The notes under the pieces: model-generated
What the model saw: the letters and a program-made list of their open reading frames with translations, nothing else
The model's database searches: none
What the model was told of the DNA's origin: nothing
Source: Bacillus sp. SLBN-46
GTDB taxonomy: Bacteria; Bacillota; Bacilli; Bacillales; Cytobacillaceae
Assembly (NCBI RefSeq): GCF_031453555.1
Contig: NZ_JAVIZM010000001.1
Coordinates: forward strand, 3,541,001-3,605,000
Direction of reading: 5' to 3'
DNA: 64,000 nucleotides
Part shown: piece by piece, positions 43,551 to 51,843 of the stretch
How positions within the stretch are numbered: the first letter of the stretch is position 1
Layout of the letters: each line of letters opens with the position of its first letter
Position numbers and translations under genes: made by a program

Positions 43551-43739
43551 TAAACGGAAAAATTCCGTTTAAATTGGGAAATACCCCTATTTCCTTAAAA
43601 ATAGAGGAAGTTTTTCCGCTAATATTTATCCAAATCATTAGATTTCGTCTTATTTAGAGCAGTTAATCGGAATATCTCCGCTTATATCTGCTTCTTAAGC
43701 TTCCTCTATATACAATAGCCGGAAATTCTCCGCTTATGA
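43551..43739. repeat. Array of CGGA-N5-TCCG palindromic repeats, left of the RND gene
   Basis: Three imperfect palindromes in the gap 43538-43838: TAAACGGAA-AAA-TTCCGTTTA at 43551-43571, core CGGAATATCTCCG at 43668-43680 and core CGGAAATTCTCCG at 43720-43732, plus a half copy near 43604-43622. The right arms read CTTAT. The same unit recurs at 47214-47486 on the other side of the RND gene. No other gene content was seen in this gap. Confidence 0.8.
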
Positions 43740-43789
43740 ATTCTCATACCTTCACGAAAATCAACAATGAATAATAACAGACCCTTTCT

Positions 43790-43823
43790 AAAAAAAGAGA
43801 AGTGCTTTTAAAAACACTCCTCC
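43790..43823 (-). terminator. Terminator of the RND transporter gene
   Basis: GAGGAGTG pairs with CACTTCTC over TTTTTAAAAG on the minus strand, followed by TTTTTTT. Confidence 0.78.
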
Positions 43824-43838
43824 CTCTACTATTACTTA

Positions 43839-46800
43839 TCATTTCAAGAGCCCCGTCATCTTGGAAACACCTCTTGCCGCGCTAGTCACTGTTGCTTCAT
43901 TCTTTCTACTAAATCTCGTCTTAATCGACCTTAAAATATGATATGTGGTTGGTACAATCACCAAGGTTAACAAAGTTGAAGTCAGCAGCCCCGATATAAC
44001 GACAATCGCTAAAGACCTCGAGATCAATCCACCTTCACTGGACAAAGCTAAAGGTAATAGCGCACCAATTGTCGCCAGCGCTGTCATCAAAATCGGGCGT
44101 AGACGTGTCTTACCTGCTTCAAGCAAAGCTGCCTTGATTTCCATTCCCTTCTTCTCATTCTGCTTCACCCGTTCCATTAACACAATCGCATTGGTCACCA
44201 CAATTCCGATTAACATGAGGAAGCCAACCAATGCTGGCATGCAGAGTGCTTGATTCGTCAGATATAAGCCCAACAATCCACCCGAGAACAAGAATGGTAA
44301 GGAAGACAAGATTGACAGTGGCATTAACATATTTCCAAATGCGACAAGCATGACAATGAACACCAACACAACCGCAACCGCCATCGCAATCGTCATATTT
44401 GTAAATCCTTCATTCATCGCTTGCGCTTGGCCTTCTGAATGATAGGTAATTCCCTTTGGTAAATCTAACGCTTTCAGACGCTTATCGACTTCTGCTTGCA
44501 CACCAGAAGTATTATCCGTTGTGATCCGGCCAGAAACCTGCACATATTGCTGTTGATTTAATCGGTACAATGCAGAAGGACTTGGCTGCTTCGTAAGAGT
44601 CGCCACATCTGATAATGTGACTGGAACCCCCATCGGGTTCATGATTGTTTGGCTCATGATATCATGAATCGAATGGGCTGGGTCTCCCGCCAACAACAAA
44701 TTAACACTGGTTGTTTTCCCTTCCACTTGCATATCGCCCACATGATCGCCTGAAATCAACTGTCTAACAAAGCCTGCAACCATAATTGGACTTAAGCCTT
44801 TTTCTGCCGCTTTTTGGTCATCAATCTTCAATTGAAGCTGTTCCTTCACGCCAGAGAGGTTCGATTCAACATTTTCCAACCCATCAATATCTTTAATTTT
44901 ATCTACAATCATTTTACCAGCAGTTTCTAAATCTTTGGCATTTGTACCCTCGACCATTAATGCTAAACCGCTTGTTCCAACTATCCCCACAGGAGCGAGA
45001 GCGACTTTCATTTGATCATCCAGTTTCTCTACTTCTGTTTTTACCCTCTTTTCAAAATCACTGGTCTGTTCCTTCGTTATGTTATCGTTTAAATCAATGG
45101 AAAAACGAAGATGTTCCCCATTTGCAATTGTTTGTACATTTTTAATTTGTTTTTCCTTAACAAGTACTTCTTCAACTTTGATAGCAAGTTCGTTCGCTTT
45201 TTCCAATGAGGTTCCAGCTGGTAAGTCTCCTGTTAACCGGTAGGAAACGGCTTTTTCTTGTGGTAAAAAGTTCTTCGGAATCATGGGAACCAGTGCGAGC
45301 GATCCAGCAAACATCACTACTGCTATTACAATCGTTACCGCCCGTTTATTTAAGACCCATGTCAAGGTATGCTTATATGCTTTTTCAAACCAACTTTCTT
45401 TCACTTCTTTATGCTTGATTTTCAGTAAGAATAATTTAGCCAACAACGGAACAACCGTTAGTGAAACAATCAAGGAAAACGCCAGTGCCACGATAACCGT
45501 GATGCCAAACGGTGCAAAGAAGCGGCCTATTATCCCTGGTACAAAGGAAAGTGGCCCGAATACAGCAATGGTTGTAAGTGTGGAGGAAGTAATCGCTCCT
45601 CCCACTTCTTTGGCTGCCGTTAACACCATTCGCTCATCACGTCTAGTGCTTGTTAAGGTCCGACGGTATACGTTTTCAATGACCACAATCGAATCATCAA
45701 TGACCCGTCCGACAGCTACAGCGATTCCAGCCAGGGTCATCATGTTTAAGCTATAGTCCAAATATTTCATTGTGATCATAGAAGCCAATATCGATAATGG
45801 GATCGATAAGACGGCTACAATCGTTGCTCTTATATTTCGTAAAAATAAGAACGTAACAATCACTGCAAACAAAGTACCTAGCAATACCTCACGCAGCATC
45901 CCATTGACAGACGTTTTGACTTCTTTGGAGGTATCGTATAATTTGGTTAATTTATAGCCAGCAGGAAGATCTAATGCATTCAGCTTTTCTTTTGCCTGCC
46001 CCACTACTTCAACCGTATTGGATCCTGCTTGTGCTTTCATTTCTACTAGTACAGCCGGCTTTTCGTTTAAACGAGTATAAACGGTTTCCTTTTTATTGCT
46101 ATAGGAAACGTCGGCGATCTCTGACAAACTGACCTTTTGAATACCAGTTGGCTCTTGAACCAAAATTTGAATATCCTCTACATCCTTTACCGAACCAAGC
46201 TTGAAATCAGCTTGAACATTTAACGTTTTATCCTCTACATTCATTTGACCAGCAGGAAAAGAAAAATGATGAGCTAAAAATGTTTGTTTGACGGTCTCAT
46301 ATGTAATTCCGTAACTCTTCATCTTTTCCGAATCAAGTTTGATCGCTACTTGCTTTTCTGTCTCACCAGAAACCTCAACTGCACCTGCACCATCGATACC
46401 TGATAAAGCTGGTTTAATGTGTTCATTAATATATTGTGTCAGATCGGATTGATTGGCTGTGTCTGACGAAAGAGCAAACTCAAATACTGGTGCGGCAGAC
46501 GGACCGTCCTTTAGAATTTGCGGTTTCTCAGCACCTTCCGGCAGCTTGATTGAAGCAACTGCTGTGGTCACATCTTTCTCGGCTTCATCCATGTCCTTGC
46601 TCATCTCAAACTCGAGAATTCCCACCACTACATTACTGTGTGCTTCAATATAGAGATTATCTAGTTTCTTAATTCCCGACAACGTCGTTTCCATTGGCTT
46701 CCCGATATCCTCTAAACCTTGTTCCGGGGTAGCTCCAACATATGGAACCTGTACGATAATATACGGAATGTCGACATTCGGCATCGACTCCATCTTCATC

Positions 46801-46895
46801 GTTTTGACGGAATAAATACCTCCCGCCATCACCATTAACATAGCGATAAAAATAACCCCTGCGTTCTTTAAAGAAAATTTTATCCACGACTGCAT
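43839..46895 (-). CDS. RND-family efflux transporter permease (AcrB/SwrC-like)
   Basis: A 1018-residue proton-driven exporter with the RND plan of a first membrane helix, large external loop, six helices, then the same again. The fourth-helix proton-relay signature is seen as VAVGRVIDDSIVVIENVYRR, and PNVDIPYIIVQVPYVGATPE marks the first porter segment. SwrC/YerP of B. subtilis exports surfactin and has about 1065 residues. No membrane-fusion protein or outer partner gene is adjacent, as usual in Gram-positives. The gene stands alone between two palindrome arrays. Substrate unknown. Confidence 0.92.
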   Translation of the reverse strand: MQSWIKFSLKNAGVIFIAMLMVMAGGIYSVKTMKMESMPNVDIPYIIVQVPYVGATPEQGLEDIGKPMETTLSGIKKLDNLYIEAHSNVVVGILEFEMSKDMDEAEKDVTTAVASIKLPEGAEKPQILKDGPSAAPVFEFALSSDTANQSDLTQYINEHIKPALSGIDGAGAVEVSGETEKQVAIKLDSEKMKSYGITYETVKQTFLAHHFSFPAGQMNVEDKTLNVQADFKLGSVKDVEDIQILVQEPTGIQKVSLSEIADVSYSNKKETVYTRLNEKPAVLVEMKAQAGSNTVEVVGQAKEKLNALDLPAGYKLTKLYDTSKEVKTSVNGMLREVLLGTLFAVIVTFLFLRNIRATIVAVLSIPLSILASMITMKYLDYSLNMMTLAGIAVAVGRVIDDSIVVIENVYRRTLTSTRRDERMVLTAAKEVGGAITSSTLTTIAVFGPLSFVPGIIGRFFAPFGITVIVALAFSLIVSLTVVPLLAKLFLLKIKHKEVKESWFEKAYKHTLTWVLNKRAVTIVIAVVMFAGSLALVPMIPKNFLPQEKAVSYRLTGDLPAGTSLEKANELAIKVEEVLVKEKQIKNVQTIANGEHLRFSIDLNDNITKEQTSDFEKRVKTEVEKLDDQMKVALAPVGIVGTSGLALMVEGTNAKDLETAGKMIVDKIKDIDGLENVESNLSGVKEQLQLKIDDQKAAEKGLSPIMVAGFVRQLISGDHVGDMQVEGKTTSVNLLLAGDPAHSIHDIMSQTIMNPMGVPVTLSDVATLTKQPSPSALYRLNQQQYVQVSGRITTDNTSGVQAEVDKRLKALDLPKGITYHSEGQAQAMNEGFTNMTIAMAVAVVLVFIVMLVAFGNMLMPLSILSSLPFLFSGGLLGLYLTNQALCMPALVGFLMLIGIVVTNAIVLMERVKQNEKKGMEIKAALLEAGKTRLRPILMTALATIGALLPLALSSEGGLISRSLAIVVISGLLTSTLLTLVIVPTTYHILRSIKTRFSRKNEATVTSAARGVSKMTGLLK

Positions 46896-47213
46896 AATTT
46901 CTTTCCCCTCCGGTATTCGTTTTTTCCATTTGCTTATCTCTTGATTTCCTTTTTCATTATAGGCTTTCCACCCAGCTTCTAGCCTCGGGCGGTTGTTGTA
47001 AAATGGTCTAAGACCTGAGACCTAGAAATGTTTTCCAATCTCGAAAGAGCATCAGATGAGTAGACGGCAAAATCGGATGAAGGGTTTCATAAACAATATG
47101 TATTTTTCCGAACATACAAAAAAAGCCGCTCAGCAGTAGGAGCATCTCTTAATTAATGGCTCATTTCTTAGACATTGATGCTTTTGTCTACCTTTTTTAA
47201 GGTTCGTTCTAAT

Positions 47214-47486
47214 AAATAGGCGGAGGAATTCCGCCTATTTGGAAAACTGGACGTAAATTAGCTCAAATAGACGGAGATATTCCGCTTATTCTATTGTAAA
47301 ATGCAAAAATTGGGCACTTTTCTTTGAATAAGCGGAAATACTCCGCTTATCTACTCCAAAATGAGCTCGATTTTGCAAATAACCGGAAAAACTCCGCTTA
47401 CTGATTACTCTTCTAAGGGACAATCCAATTAGCCAGCTTTTTCGCAGTGTAGTTCAGAATCTAGATGAATAAACCTCCGCTTTTAT
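47214..47486. repeat. Array of CGGA-N5-TCCG palindromic repeats, right of the RND gene
   Basis: Four full units: AAATAGG-CGGAGGAATTCCG-CCTATTT (47214-47240) and cores CGGAGATATTCCG (47272-47284), CGGAAATACTCCG (47333-47345), CGGAAAAACTCCG (47384-47396), spaced 51, 61 and 51 bases, with arms like AATAAG and CTTATT. A half unit lies at 47464-47486. The unit can fold as a hairpin on either strand. The rest of the 649-base gap 46896-47544 holds the RND promoter region and nothing else recognised. Confidence 0.85.
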
Positions 47487-47544
47487 ACCATAACAACAAT
47501 GTTTTAGTAAACAGCTTAGAATATTCCCGCATCGAACTCTTATT

Positions 47545-48567
47545 TTATTTCATTACCTTATCTTTAGAAAGAGCATGTTTAAATTGTTCGATCAATATAG
47601 GGACAATCTCAAAGGCATCTCCAACAATTCCATAATGACAGTTTTGAAAAATCGGGGCTTCTTTGTCTTTATTTATGGCAATAATTAAACCGGAATTTTT
47701 CATTCCCACAATATGTTGAATGGCACCAGAAATTCCTATCGCAAAATATATTTTTGGCGTTACCGTCACACCGGTTTGCCCTACCTGATGAGCATGGTCA
47801 ATCCAGCCCGCTTCCACTACATCCCTACTGGCACCAACCGCTCCACCAAGAGTTTCCGCCAAATGGTGAATTAATTGAAAACCCTCGTAACTCCCCAATC
47901 CTTTTCCGCCGGCAACAATAATATCCGCTTCGTCGATTCTTACTTTCTTTACCGTTTCCTTTACAATTTCCAAGACTTTTGTCCGGATGTCTTCCTCTTG
48001 TAGCGAAATAGTTTCTTCGAAGATCTTGCCTGTTCTCCCCCGCTCAGGGTTCAGCGCCTTCATGACTTTGGCGCGTACTGTCGCCATTTGTGGCCGATAT
48101 TTTTTACAAAGGATGGTCGCCATAATATTTCCGCCAAACGCTGGCCGGCTCGCCAAAAGTAACCCCGTTTCCTCTTCGACATCCAACTCCGTCGTATCCG
48201 CCGTCAAACCTGTAGGAAGATCGGTAGCTACCGCGCTTGCCAAGTCTTTGCCAGTTGAAGTCGCACCGTAAAGGATAATTTCTGGTTTATATTTATCACT
48301 GCACTCCAATAGCGCCTTCATGTAGGTCTCGGTCCGGTAATGTTTAAAGATGGGTTGATCATACACATAAACTGTATCGGCACCATATTCAAATACAGTT
48401 TTTGTTAAATGCTTAACATTCTCCCCGATTAAAATACCTGCTAATTCCACTCCCCGTTTGTTTGCCAACTTTCTTCCTGCCCCCAAAAGTTCAAGGGAAA
48501 CAGAAGCAACCATGTCATCCTTTTGTTCAATGAATACCCAAACACCTTTGTAATCCTTGAAGTCCAA
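47545..48567 (-). CDS. etfA: Electron transfer flavoprotein subunit alpha
   Basis: Carries the FAD that shuttles electrons between flavoprotein dehydrogenases and the quinone pool or another acceptor. The 340-residue product has an N-terminal ETF domain (about 8-190) and the C-terminal FAD domain with VGASRDVVEAGWIDHAHQVG, QTGVTVTPKIYFAIGISGAI and IIAINKDKEAPIFQ. It starts directly after the stop of etfB, so the two subunits are co-translated. No acyl-CoA dehydrogenase or fixCX gene is beside it. The form resembles FixB and bifurcating-type ETFs as well as classical ones. Confidence 0.93.
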   Translation of the reverse strand: MDFKDYKGVWVFIEQKDDMVASVSLELLGAGRKLANKRGVELAGILIGENVKHLTKTVFEYGADTVYVYDQPIFKHYRTETYMKALLECSDKYKPEIILYGATSTGKDLASAVATDLPTGLTADTTELDVEEETGLLLASRPAFGGNIMATILCKKYRPQMATVRAKVMKALNPERGRTGKIFEETISLQEEDIRTKVLEIVKETVKKVRIDEADIIVAGGKGLGSYEGFQLIHHLAETLGGAVGASRDVVEAGWIDHAHQVGQTGVTVTPKIYFAIGISGAIQHIVGMKNSGLIIAINKDKEAPIFQNCHYGIVGDAFEIVPILIEQFKHALSKDKVMK

Positions 48568-49395
48568 TTACATTCCCTCCTTACTTTCAAACAGTTCTTT
48601 CTTTTCAAGCAAGACAGAAAGTAATTGCTCTACTTGATCCGTTGGGTTGCCTTCAAGGAACGTTCCCCCTGCCGGCTTTTGCGGAGCCCAAACTTTGGAG
48701 ACAATCGTTGGGGACCCCTTCAATCCAAGCTGCTTAATATCTACCCCTTCAAGGTCATCCACAGACCAAATATGAGGTTTATACCTGGCAGCTTTTATCA
48801 TGTTCGGAAACGGAGAGTACGGCACGTCATTGATTGTTTTTTCAACAGAAAACAAACACGGTAAGGCTGAACGGACGACTTCATATCCATCCTCCAGCTT
48901 GCGATGAACAATGGCATATCCCTCTTCTTGATTGATTTCCACGACTTTATTCACAGAAGTCAGCGGTGGAATATCGAGCCTTCTTGCGATTCCGGGTCCG
49001 ACTTGCCCGGTATCTCCGTCAATGGACATTTTTCCGCAAATGATTAAATCTACGGGCTTTTGTTTTGCTATTTTTTCAATCGCCTTTGTCACGGCATAGC
49101 TCGTTGCCAATGTATCGGCACCCGCAAACCGGCGATCCGTGATTAAATAACCCTCATCGGCACCTATTTCAATGCACTTTTTAATCGCAGTAACCGCTGG
49201 AGGCGGACCCATGGTAACAACAGATACGATCCCCCCATATCTTTGCTTTAAACGAACCGCTTCTTCAACCGCATGGGCATCATACGGATTCAATATCGCA
49301 GGTGCTGTTCTACGGTCCATCGTGTTTGTTTTTGGATTCATCTTAATAATTTTGGTGTCAGGCACTTGCTTGATACAGGCAACAATATGCAGCAT
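48568..49395 (-). CDS. etfB: Electron transfer flavoprotein subunit beta
   Basis: A 275-residue partner of etfA, binding AMP or a second flavin. It shows HIVACIKQVPDTKIIKMNPK at the N-terminus, NPYDAHAVEEAVRLKQRYGG, and the nucleotide-site stretch GKMSIDGDTGQVGPGIARRL. The GDTGQVGP pattern occurs in both FixA/bifurcating and standard ETFs, so electron bifurcation cannot be claimed. First gene of the etfBA pair; GGGAGGG precedes the start. Confidence 0.93.
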   Translation of the reverse strand: MLHIVACIKQVPDTKIIKMNPKTNTMDRRTAPAILNPYDAHAVEEAVRLKQRYGGIVSVVTMGPPPAVTAIKKCIEIGADEGYLITDRRFAGADTLATSYAVTKAIEKIAKQKPVDLIICGKMSIDGDTGQVGPGIARRLDIPPLTSVNKVVEINQEEGYAIVHRKLEDGYEVVRSALPCLFSVEKTINDVPYSPFPNMIKAARYKPHIWSVDDLEGVDIKQLGLKGSPTIVSKVWAPQKPAGGTFLEGNPTDQVEQLLSVLLEKKELFESKEGM

Positions 49396-49576
49396 TTAAA
49401 CCCTCCCTTTTAATAAAGCAAATAGTCCTTTACTTACCGCAATATGAAACTTGCCGGATGTTTTTCGCTAAAAAGCCTTTTTACGCCCGTTTACTTTTAC
49501 TTTATTAAAAGAGATGTCCTTACATTCTAGTTTTCTGACAAATATCTATGTAAATGTGCCGATGAAAAGCAAACAA

Positions 49577-49614
49577 AGAAAAAAAGCACGGATGAAGGAT
49601 GCACCGTGCTGTTT
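49577..49614 (-). terminator. Orphan hairpin terminator upstream of etfB
   Basis: Minus-strand stem AGCACGG / CCGTGCT over a 13-base loop, followed by TTTTTTTC. No minus-strand gene ends just before it, so it is either the end of an unseen short transcript or a leader attenuator about 180 bases upstream of etfB. Apart from this hairpin and the etfBA promoter region, nothing is recognised between 49396 and 49800. Confidence 0.6.
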
Positions 49615-49800
49615 AGGATGGTTATGAGGTATGCATTTACAGACATAAGTCAATCAATGTACAATTTTTTCAATTATTAAAAGTGGTTAACAGTTCATTT
49701 AAAATGAGGCATATCGACAATTTTTTCAAAATTACTTGTTTATAATTACAAAAGTTATGATATGTCACAGTGCAAAATTAAACTTAAGAGGAGGGAACCT

Positions 49801-49893
49801 ATGGAATTTCTACTTTATATCGGTACATATCTCTTAGGTGCTCTTGCGATTGTGCACCTGATTACTTTCACTTTTAATCTATTTTCTAAGTAA
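49801..49893 (+). CDS. Candidate 30-aa single-helix membrane peptide
   Basis: Found by eye. GAGGAGGG precedes ATG 49801 by 6 bases and the frame ends at TAA 49891-49893. The product starts MEFLLYIGTYLLGALAIVHL and ends FSK: almost all hydrophobic, one likely membrane helix, one His, one terminal Lys. It lies between the etfBA promoter and the multicopper oxidase and has its own leader. Small peptides of this kind often are subunits of membrane complexes; none is nearby. No family recognised. Confidence 0.62.
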   Translation: MEFLLYIGTYLLGALAIVHLITFTFNLFSK

Positions 49894-49988
49894 AGTTGGT
49901 GATTCTTCTGAGTAAGACGCTATCTAACCTCAATTAATTATAGTATTTATTTATAAAATAGGTGAATTAGTAGAGACAAGAGTACAGT

Positions 49989-49997
49989 CATATAATA
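49989..49997 (+). promoter_or_regulatory. Possible sporulation-type -10 element upstream of the multicopper oxidase
   Basis: CATATAATA matches the -10 pattern shared by sigma-E and sigma-K promoters (CATA followed by an AT-rich end). No convincing -35 partner was found at the right spacing, so this is tentative. Confidence 0.25.
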
Positions 49998-50045
49998 CTA
50001 TTTTTTCATTTAATATTCTGAATATAAAAAAGGAGTTGATACTTT

Positions 50046-51707
50046 ATGCCACCAAATCAAAACCATGATTCAAATGTAGACCCATCCATCCCATCTACTA
50101 TTCCAAAATTTCGGGATGAGCTTCCTATTCCGGAGGTGCTGGAAGCAGAATCACAAGAAGATGGATGTGCTTATTATGAAGTTGAAATGAAGCGGGCTAA
50201 GCATAAATTTCATAGGGATTTTAAAGAAACCACCATCTTTGGCTATAACGGTATGTATCCTGGACCAACTATTGAAGCAATGAAAGGACAAGCTGTTAAA
50301 GTAAAATGGATTAATAATCTACCAGAGGAACATTTCTTACCCGTGGATAAAACGATACACGGTCCTATCGATAATCCAGAGGTACGTACAGTAGTCCATC
50401 TTCATGGAGCTAATGTTGCACCTGATAGTGATGGGCATCCTAATGCTTGGTTTTCTCGTAATAACAAATATGTAGGTTCAAAATATACTAGAGAAGTATA
50501 TGAATATCCAAATCAACAACAAGCAACCACTCTTTGGTATCATGATCATGCCTTAGGACTTACACGACTTAATATTTATGCTGGGCTGGCAGGTTTCTAC
50601 CTCCTTCATGACTTTCATGAACTTGGCCTTAATCTCCCAAAAGGGAAATATGATATCCCGCTAATGATACAAGATAAATCATTTAATTCAGATGGCTCCC
50701 TATTTTATCCAGAAAGAGGAGCTGATTCTCCACCAGATATTAACCCTTCAATCGTTCGTCGACATATAGGAACTACGATGGTTGTGAATGGGAAAGTATG
50801 GCCTTATTTAAACGTCGAGCCACGAAAGTATCGCTTTAGAATATTAAATGCTTCTAATACAAACGGTTATGTTTTTAACCTTTCAAACGGACAATCCTTC
50901 TGGCAAATAGGTACGGATGGCGGATTTATTGATAAACCAAAAGCAATCCCGTCATTTCCGCTAGATCCTGCTGAGCGTATTGACGTCATCATCGATTTCT
51001 CACAATTAACACCAGGACAGACCATTACTCTTGAAACGACTGAAGTACCACCTCCTAATGGTCCTGGACCTGTTGTTATGCAGTTTAAAGTCGTTCCTAT
51101 AGAGGGTACTGATCATAGCGAAATCCCCGAAAAACTTAGACCTGTAGAGAAATTAGAGATTAGTAATGTCATAAAAACAAGAAGATTTGTTCTTACTCAA
51201 GGTTTAGATGTACACGATAGACTTATGTTAACGTTAAATAATAAAATGTTTCATGACCCTGCAACCGAATTGCCAGAGTTTGACAGTATTGAAATATGGG
51301 AATTTGCAAACCCTGTTTTCTTTCCTAATATTCCTCCTAACGTTCCTCCTAACGTATCTCACCCAATGCATATTCATCTTGTGCAGTTCCAAATTCTTGA
51401 TCGTCAGCTATTTAATGTTAATACATTAAAAGTAGAGGAATGGATTGAATTCGGCACAGGAATTGAATTTATTGGAGATAAACTCCCACTAGATCCGAGC
51501 GAAGGAACTCTAATCCCTGGAAAACCAGTTGAAGACGGTCTCAGAGTTTGGAAAGATACTGTAAGAGCTGAACCTGGCAGAGTGACACGAGTTATCGTTC
51601 ATTTTAACAATTACACAGGAGACTATGTATGGCATTGCCACATTCTGGAGCATGAAGACCACGACATGATGAGACCATTTAGAGTGATTAAAAAGTACAG
51701 TGATTAG
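50046..51707 (+). CDS. Multicopper oxidase, CotA-like laccase
   Basis: A 553-residue three-cupredoxin oxidase that oxidises phenols or metals with reduction of O2 to water. All four copper motifs are visible: VHLHGANV and WYHDHALG in the first half, and HPMHIHL with HCHILEHEDHDMMRPF at the end, where Cys, His and Met ligate type 1 copper. The B. subtilis spore-coat laccase CotA (513 residues) has the same plan and also lacks a signal peptide, as here. A Pro-rich IPPNVPPNV stretch sits near the last domain. AAGGAG precedes the ATG. The next gene is an oxidoreductase of the GMC family. Confidence 0.92.
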   Translation: MPPNQNHDSNVDPSIPSTIPKFRDELPIPEVLEAESQEDGCAYYEVEMKRAKHKFHRDFKETTIFGYNGMYPGPTIEAMKGQAVKVKWINNLPEEHFLPVDKTIHGPIDNPEVRTVVHLHGANVAPDSDGHPNAWFSRNNKYVGSKYTREVYEYPNQQQATTLWYHDHALGLTRLNIYAGLAGFYLLHDFHELGLNLPKGKYDIPLMIQDKSFNSDGSLFYPERGADSPPDINPSIVRRHIGTTMVVNGKVWPYLNVEPRKYRFRILNASNTNGYVFNLSNGQSFWQIGTDGGFIDKPKAIPSFPLDPAERIDVIIDFSQLTPGQTITLETTEVPPPNGPGPVVMQFKVVPIEGTDHSEIPEKLRPVEKLEISNVIKTRRFVLTQGLDVHDRLMLTLNNKMFHDPATELPEFDSIEIWEFANPVFFPNIPPNVPPNVSHPMHIHLVQFQILDRQLFNVNTLKVEEWIEFGTGIEFIGDKLPLDPSEGTLIPGKPVEDGLRVWKDTVRAEPGRVTRVIVHFNNYTGDYVWHCHILEHEDHDMMRPFRVIKKYSD

Positions 51708-51721
51708 TTATTAAAAAAGAG

Positions 51722-51778
51722 GAGAATTTATAAGCTAACTGGAAAACAGTTAGCTTATAAATTCTCACGTGTTTTTTT
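51722..51778 (+). terminator. Long perfect-stem terminator
   Basis: A 20-bp perfect stem (51722-51741 with 51747-51766, beginning GAGAATTTATAAGC) around GAAAA, then GTTTTTTT. It separates the multicopper oxidase and GMC genes into two transcripts. Confidence 0.9.
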
Positions 51779-51843
51779 ATATAAAAATAGGTTTTATTTC
51801 TATTTCTATTTCTACTTCTATTAATAAAAGTTGGTGAGATAAT

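Noticed and set aside
45283..45756. 157-residue plus-strand frame within the RND transporter
   Set aside because: It is opposite a 1018-residue gene with clear motifs; a shadow frame.
43551..47486. CRISPR array
   Set aside because: The units are short palindromes with uneven spacing on both sides of a gene. There are no 30-40 base repeats with unique spacers and no cas genes.
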